From: Bacillota bacterium
GTDB lineage: Bacteria > Bacillota > Clostridia > Lachnospirales > Lachnospiraceae
Length of the DNA stretch: 64,000 nt
NCBI GenBank assembly: GCA_023390555.1
Contig: JAEWCQ010000010.1
Location: 5,082 to 69,081, forward strand
Reading direction: 5' to 3'
Under the pieces are notes generated by a model that was given only the letters and a program-made list of their open reading frames with translations, had not been told where the DNA came from and did no database searches. Every line of letters begins with the position of its first letter. Within the stretch, counting starts at the first letter, position 1. Below, one piece after another: positions 61,291-64,000 of the stretch. A program made the translations under genes and the position numbers.

Positions 61291-61771
61291 CGCCGGCTGG
61301 CTCTTTTTCCTGCCTTTTCCTCTCTCTCAAGCTGCGAAAAAAGCTGCTGAGCATCGCAGAACATTCTTCCTCCAGTACACCCTGCTCTATTTCCACCTGA
61401 TGGTTAAATTGTGCCATCTGAAGAAGATTCAAAATCGAACCGGCGCAGCCGGCCTTTGGGTTCATGGATGCAATCACAACTCTCTTCATTCTGGATTGTA
61501 CAATCGCTCCTGCGCACATCTGACAGGGTTCCAAGGTAACATACATAGTACAGTCTTCCAAGCGCCAGTCACCCGTTTTTCTGCTTGCCTTTTTAATGGC
61601 ACTCAGCTCCGCATGCGACAGTGTATTTTTATCCGTATTTCTACGATTATATCCACGTGCTATAATTCTATGTCCCTGTACAATTACACAGCCGATCGGA
61701 ACCTCTGCAAGCGCTTCTGCCTTTTTTGCCTCGCGCATGGCTGCCCGCATAAATTTAACATCCTCTTCCAT
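61274..61771 (-). CDS. tadA: tRNA-specific adenosine deaminase TadA
   Basis: Deaminates A34 to inosine in tRNA-Arg(ACG). This is a 165-aa cytidine-deaminase-fold zinc enzyme with HAE (metal His and catalytic Glu) in TLSHAELSAI and the metal pair PCQMC in LEPCQMCAGAI. GGAG is upstream of the ATG. The SRP RNA follows directly, as in Bacillus. Confidence 0.95.
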   Translation of the reverse strand: MEEDVKFMRAAMREAKKAEALAEVPIGCVIVQGHRIIARGYNRRNTDKNTLSHAELSAIKKASRKTGDWRLEDCTMYVTLEPCQMCAGAIVQSRMKRVVIASMNPKAGCAGSILNLLQMAQFNHQVEIEQGVLEEECSAMLSSFFRSLRERKRQEKEPAGVDKNV

Positions 61772-61927
61772 TCTGCCGTCTCCTTTTTCTGCACTTTCTT
61801 TCTGGTCTTATCGCTGCCGTTTCTGTCAATAGGACTTCCACTTTTGCTCAATTATAGCACATACACCGGAAAACATGATATAATAAATACTGTTACAGTC
61901 AGTTGAAACACATCGAAAGGATCGTCC

Positions 61928-62623
61928 ATGCAGATATTGGGTTTTCAAAAGACAACTTTATTGGATTTTCCGGGACGAGTAGCCGCCACTGTTTTTACCG
62001 GCGGGTGCAACTTCCAATGTCCATTCTGTCATAACCGAGATTTGGTATTGCACCCGGCAGAAATGTCCGTTTTTACAACGGAAGAGATATTCTCCCATCT
62101 AATCAGAAGACAGGGAATTCTGGACGGAGTCTGTATCACCGGTGGTGAACCGACACTTCAGCCGGATTTAGAGGATTTTATCCGAAGTGTACGCGAACTT
62201 GGTTACGCCATTAAACTCGATACAAACGGCTATCAGCCCGATAAGCTGATCCGCCTGTGTGAAAACGGACTGATTGATTATGTTGCCATGGATATCAAAC
62301 ACGCACCGGAAAAATATCACACGATTTGCGATGCAGCGGATTTTGATCTTGCCAAAATTGAGGCCTCAGTGAATTTTCTCAAACAGAAGACGGTTCCCTA
62401 TGAGTTTCGTACCACCTTAGTTCGGGAATTTCATTCAGCGGAAGATATGACTGCACTTGGAGAATGGTTGTCCGGTGCAGATGCTTATTACTTACAGCCC
62501 TACCGGGATTCCGACACCGTCATCCAATCCGGTTTTCACACCCATGATCGCAATACCCTACAGACTTATCTTGAACTTATAAAGCCATTTGTCGCAACCG
62601 CCGAATTACGAGGAGTAGACTGA
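61928..62623 (+). CDS. nrdG: Radical-SAM activase, anaerobic ribonucleoside-triphosphate reductase type
   Basis: Installs the glycyl radical in the anaerobic class III reductase using SAM and a 4Fe-4S cluster. In 231 aa the start is QILGFQKTTLLDFPGRVAAT, the cluster motif is CNFQCPFC (CxxxCxxC), and the SAM-binding ITGGEPTLQ follows. This resembles the NrdG2/YjjW-like activases. The reductase itself is not in the window, so a different glycyl-radical partner is possible. The GNAT gene follows 1 nt after its stop. Confidence 0.88.
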   Translation: MQILGFQKTTLLDFPGRVAATVFTGGCNFQCPFCHNRDLVLHPAEMSVFTTEEIFSHLIRRQGILDGVCITGGEPTLQPDLEDFIRSVRELGYAIKLDTNGYQPDKLIRLCENGLIDYVAMDIKHAPEKYHTICDAADFDLAKIEASVNFLKQKTVPYEFRTTLVREFHSAEDMTALGEWLSGADAYYLQPYRDSDTVIQSGFHTHDRNTLQTYLELIKPFVATAELRGVD

Positions 62624-62624
62624 T

Positions 62625-63170
62625 ATGAATCTGACCTATGAAACTGACCGCCTCATACTAAAAGTGTTGAAGGCCGATGCCGCAGAAGAAGTTTTACGGT
62701 TTTATCTGGATAACCAGGAGTTATTTGAAAAATATGAGCCGGAGCGTCCGGATAATTTTTACACAGTCTCACATCAGCGTGCTCTTCTGATCTGTGAATA
62801 TAATTTAACCATAAAATTATCGGCCGTCCGTTTCTATGTCTATAGAAAAGAACAGCCGAATCAGATTATCGGTACCATATGTTTTCGTAACATCACGCGC
62901 TCCATTTACCAGTCCTGTGAAGTCGGTTATAAATTTGATGCTCGCTACCAGCATCAGGGATATGCCTTTGAAGCCCTCTGTACTGGTATTTCTATCATGT
63001 TTGACGACTTGAAGCTTCACCGCATTGAGGCAAATGTCATGCCTGCCAACGGGGCTTCCCGTCATCTGCTGGAATCTCTTGGTTTTGTATTGGAAGGCAC
63101 CGCAAGGGCCTGCGCACTGATCCGCGGCAATTGGGAAGACCATCTGCGCTACAGCCTTATTCAGGCATAG
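62625..63170 (+). CDS. GNAT N-acetyltransferase, RimJ/RimL type
   Basis: Transfers acetyl groups from acetyl-CoA to an amine. It is 181 aa. Typical elements are TDRLILKVL at the start, IIGTICFRNI, the CoA-binding region CEVGYKFDARYQHQGYAFEA, and HRIEANVMPANGASRHLLE followed by LGFVLEG. It is coupled to the radical-SAM gene by GAGGAG lying inside it. Its last 14 nt overlap the end of the convergent repeat-protein gene. Substrate unknown. Confidence 0.9.
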   Translation: MNLTYETDRLILKVLKADAAEEVLRFYLDNQELFEKYEPERPDNFYTVSHQRALLICEYNLTIKLSAVRFYVYRKEQPNQIIGTICFRNITRSIYQSCEVGYKFDARYQHQGYAFEALCTGISIMFDDLKLHRIEANVMPANGASRHLLESLGFVLEGTARACALIRGNWEDHLRYSLIQA

Positions 63171-64000
63171 AATGACACCAGTAACCAAAGCTTTCCTGGC
63201 GTTCATTTCCCTGCTTCTGTGCCTGTTCAAACTGCACGCGGTTCTCCGGTAAAAATTCCGGAAATCCAAACAGTGCTGCCATGACTCGCTCCTGACTGGA
63301 AAACACCCCAGGCACACCCAAAAATATCGTTTCTTTATCCTCTGCTATTTTCTTCCCGAGAAACAGATAGCGGTAATTAAAAAATCCGTGCAGTAAAAAG
63401 CTGTTATTCCCCAGATACCAATAGCGTTTTGACAATTCCCTGATATCACGCAGCTCGATATGAATTCCGCATATCCGCATATTTTCTGTCTGAAATACAT
63501 CCACATCTTCAATTCTCTTCTGCAATCTCAGATAACTGTCCTGCAAACTTTCCTGCAAAGGAGCATTCTCATTCATAAACTTGCGCATAGGCATTTCCGT
63601 GGCTTTAATTGTAACGGGCTCTCTGCTCTGCATTCTTGTCTGCGTTCCATTTTCCCCATTTGTTTCTGTCTGAGGACTTCCACCTGGCATTCCATTATTC
63701 TGTGGCTGCGGCATTCTATATGGCATTCCATTCGGCATTCCGTTATTCTGTGGCTGCGGCATTCTGTACGGCATTCCATTGGGCATTCCGTTATCCTGCG
63801 GCTGCGGCATTCTGTTTGGCATTCCATTCGGCATTCCGTTATCCTGCGGCTGCGGCATCCTATTCGGCATTCCATTCGTCTCTCCGTTGTTTTGCGGCTG
63901 CGGCATTCCATTTGGCATCCCGTTATTCTGCGGTTGTGGCATTCTGTTCGGCATTCCGTTGTTTTATGGTTGCGGCATTCCATTTGGCATTCCGCTATTC
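63157..64000 (-). CDS. Met-Pro-Gln repeat protein with conserved C-terminal domain; in-frame stop (N-terminus beyond right edge)
   Basis: The C-terminal domain of about 130 residues (FMNENAPLQESLQDSYLRLQ, then YWYLGNNSFLLHGFFNY and FLGVPGVFSSQERVMAALFGF, ending FGYWCHSMPE) has the pattern I associate with DUF6128 of Lachnospiraceae. Before it lie repeats of the 12-residue unit MPQPQDNGMPNG with R/Y variants. The frame holds TAA at 63964-63966 where every other copy has Gln (CAA/CAG), and the repeat resumes upstream of it to the window edge. Either the gene is interrupted, or the part from ATG 63954 is translated alone (no ribosome site seen). Confidence 0.7.
63683..64000 (-). repeat. Coding tandem repeats (36-nt and variant units)
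   Basis: Back-to-back units encode MPQPQ(N/D)NG with MPNG, MPNR or MPYR spacers, nearly identical at the DNA level, and continue past the right edge. Such arrays change copy number easily. Confidence 0.85.

Noticed and set aside
63683..64000. CRISPR-like repeat array
   Set aside because: Repeats are directly adjacent, in frame and encode a Met-Pro-Gln unit; there are no unique spacers or cas genes.

Overview
The window looks like a chromosomal segment of an anaerobic, probably spore-forming Clostridia, most likely Lachnospiraceae. The basis is the moderate A+T content, strong AGGAGG ribosome sites, a large Clostridia/Bacilli-type SRP RNA, a YtaF-type sporulation membrane protein, an anaerobic NTP-reductase activase, and many Firmicutes-type single-membrane lipoproteins. 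Nearly all genes lie on the minus strand. I give no species.

Layout. 1-7,230: dapF (left-truncated), a TetR regulator, uppP, a tRNA-Gly(CCC), and an SGNH hydrolase plus amino-acid ABC transporter operon. Both dapF and the transporter operon are preceded by the same arrangement: a consensus promoter, a 33-36 codon ORF with a run of Cys codons, an intrinsic terminator, then the structural gene. In both, the end of the small ORF can pair with the terminator's 5' arm. This is the layout of a ribosome-stalling (trp-type) attenuator responding to cysteine, and it suggests the transporter imports cyst(e)ine. 7,238-18,025: a GyrI-like protein, a WYL regulator, a YhaN/YhaO-like nuclease-ATPase pair, a GntR regulator with a DUF5808-type membrane protein, ytaF and a P-type Ca2+ ATPase. 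18,182-26,286: a MacB-type efflux operon with two adaptors, an FtsX-like permease, a lipoprotein and an ATPase, followed by a chemoreceptor.

26,433-60,929 is a 34-kb type VII secretion (T7SS) locus of unusual composition. It contains WXG100 proteins in two sets, an EssC-like FtsK/SpoIIIE ATPase with an N-terminal FHA domain, and a YukD ubiquitin-like protein. It also contains an orphan LytTR response regulator, a Hanks-type kinase with an extracellular domain, a PP2C phosphatase and three further FHA proteins. One FHA protein is a membrane S1-like protease and another is its catalytically dead paralogue. A 1.75-kb-residue Ig-like surface protein and two DUF5085-type proteins complete the apparatus. 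Two effector modules are present: an RHS toxin followed by four tandem copies of a membrane immunity-like gene, and a glycine-zipper toxin followed by two DUF3592-like membrane genes. I see no EsaA, EssA or EssB. An identical 49-bp element lies at the same spacing upstream of the promoters of both WXG100 sets, tying them to one regulator.

The RHS toxin reading frame has an in-frame TAG at codon 18. A Met-Pro-Gln repeat protein at the right edge has an in-frame TAA in its repeats. Between them lie the SRP RNA gene and tadA (a common Firmicutes neighbourhood), the reductase activase and a GNAT acetyltransferase.

Working model (inference): the kinase senses an extracellular signal through its outer domain and phosphorylates threonine motifs in the small membrane protein and the protease tail. 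The FHA domains of EssC and partners read these marks to control assembly or firing of the secretion machine, and the PP2C enzyme resets it. The LytTR regulator and the 49-bp element would set substrate supply.
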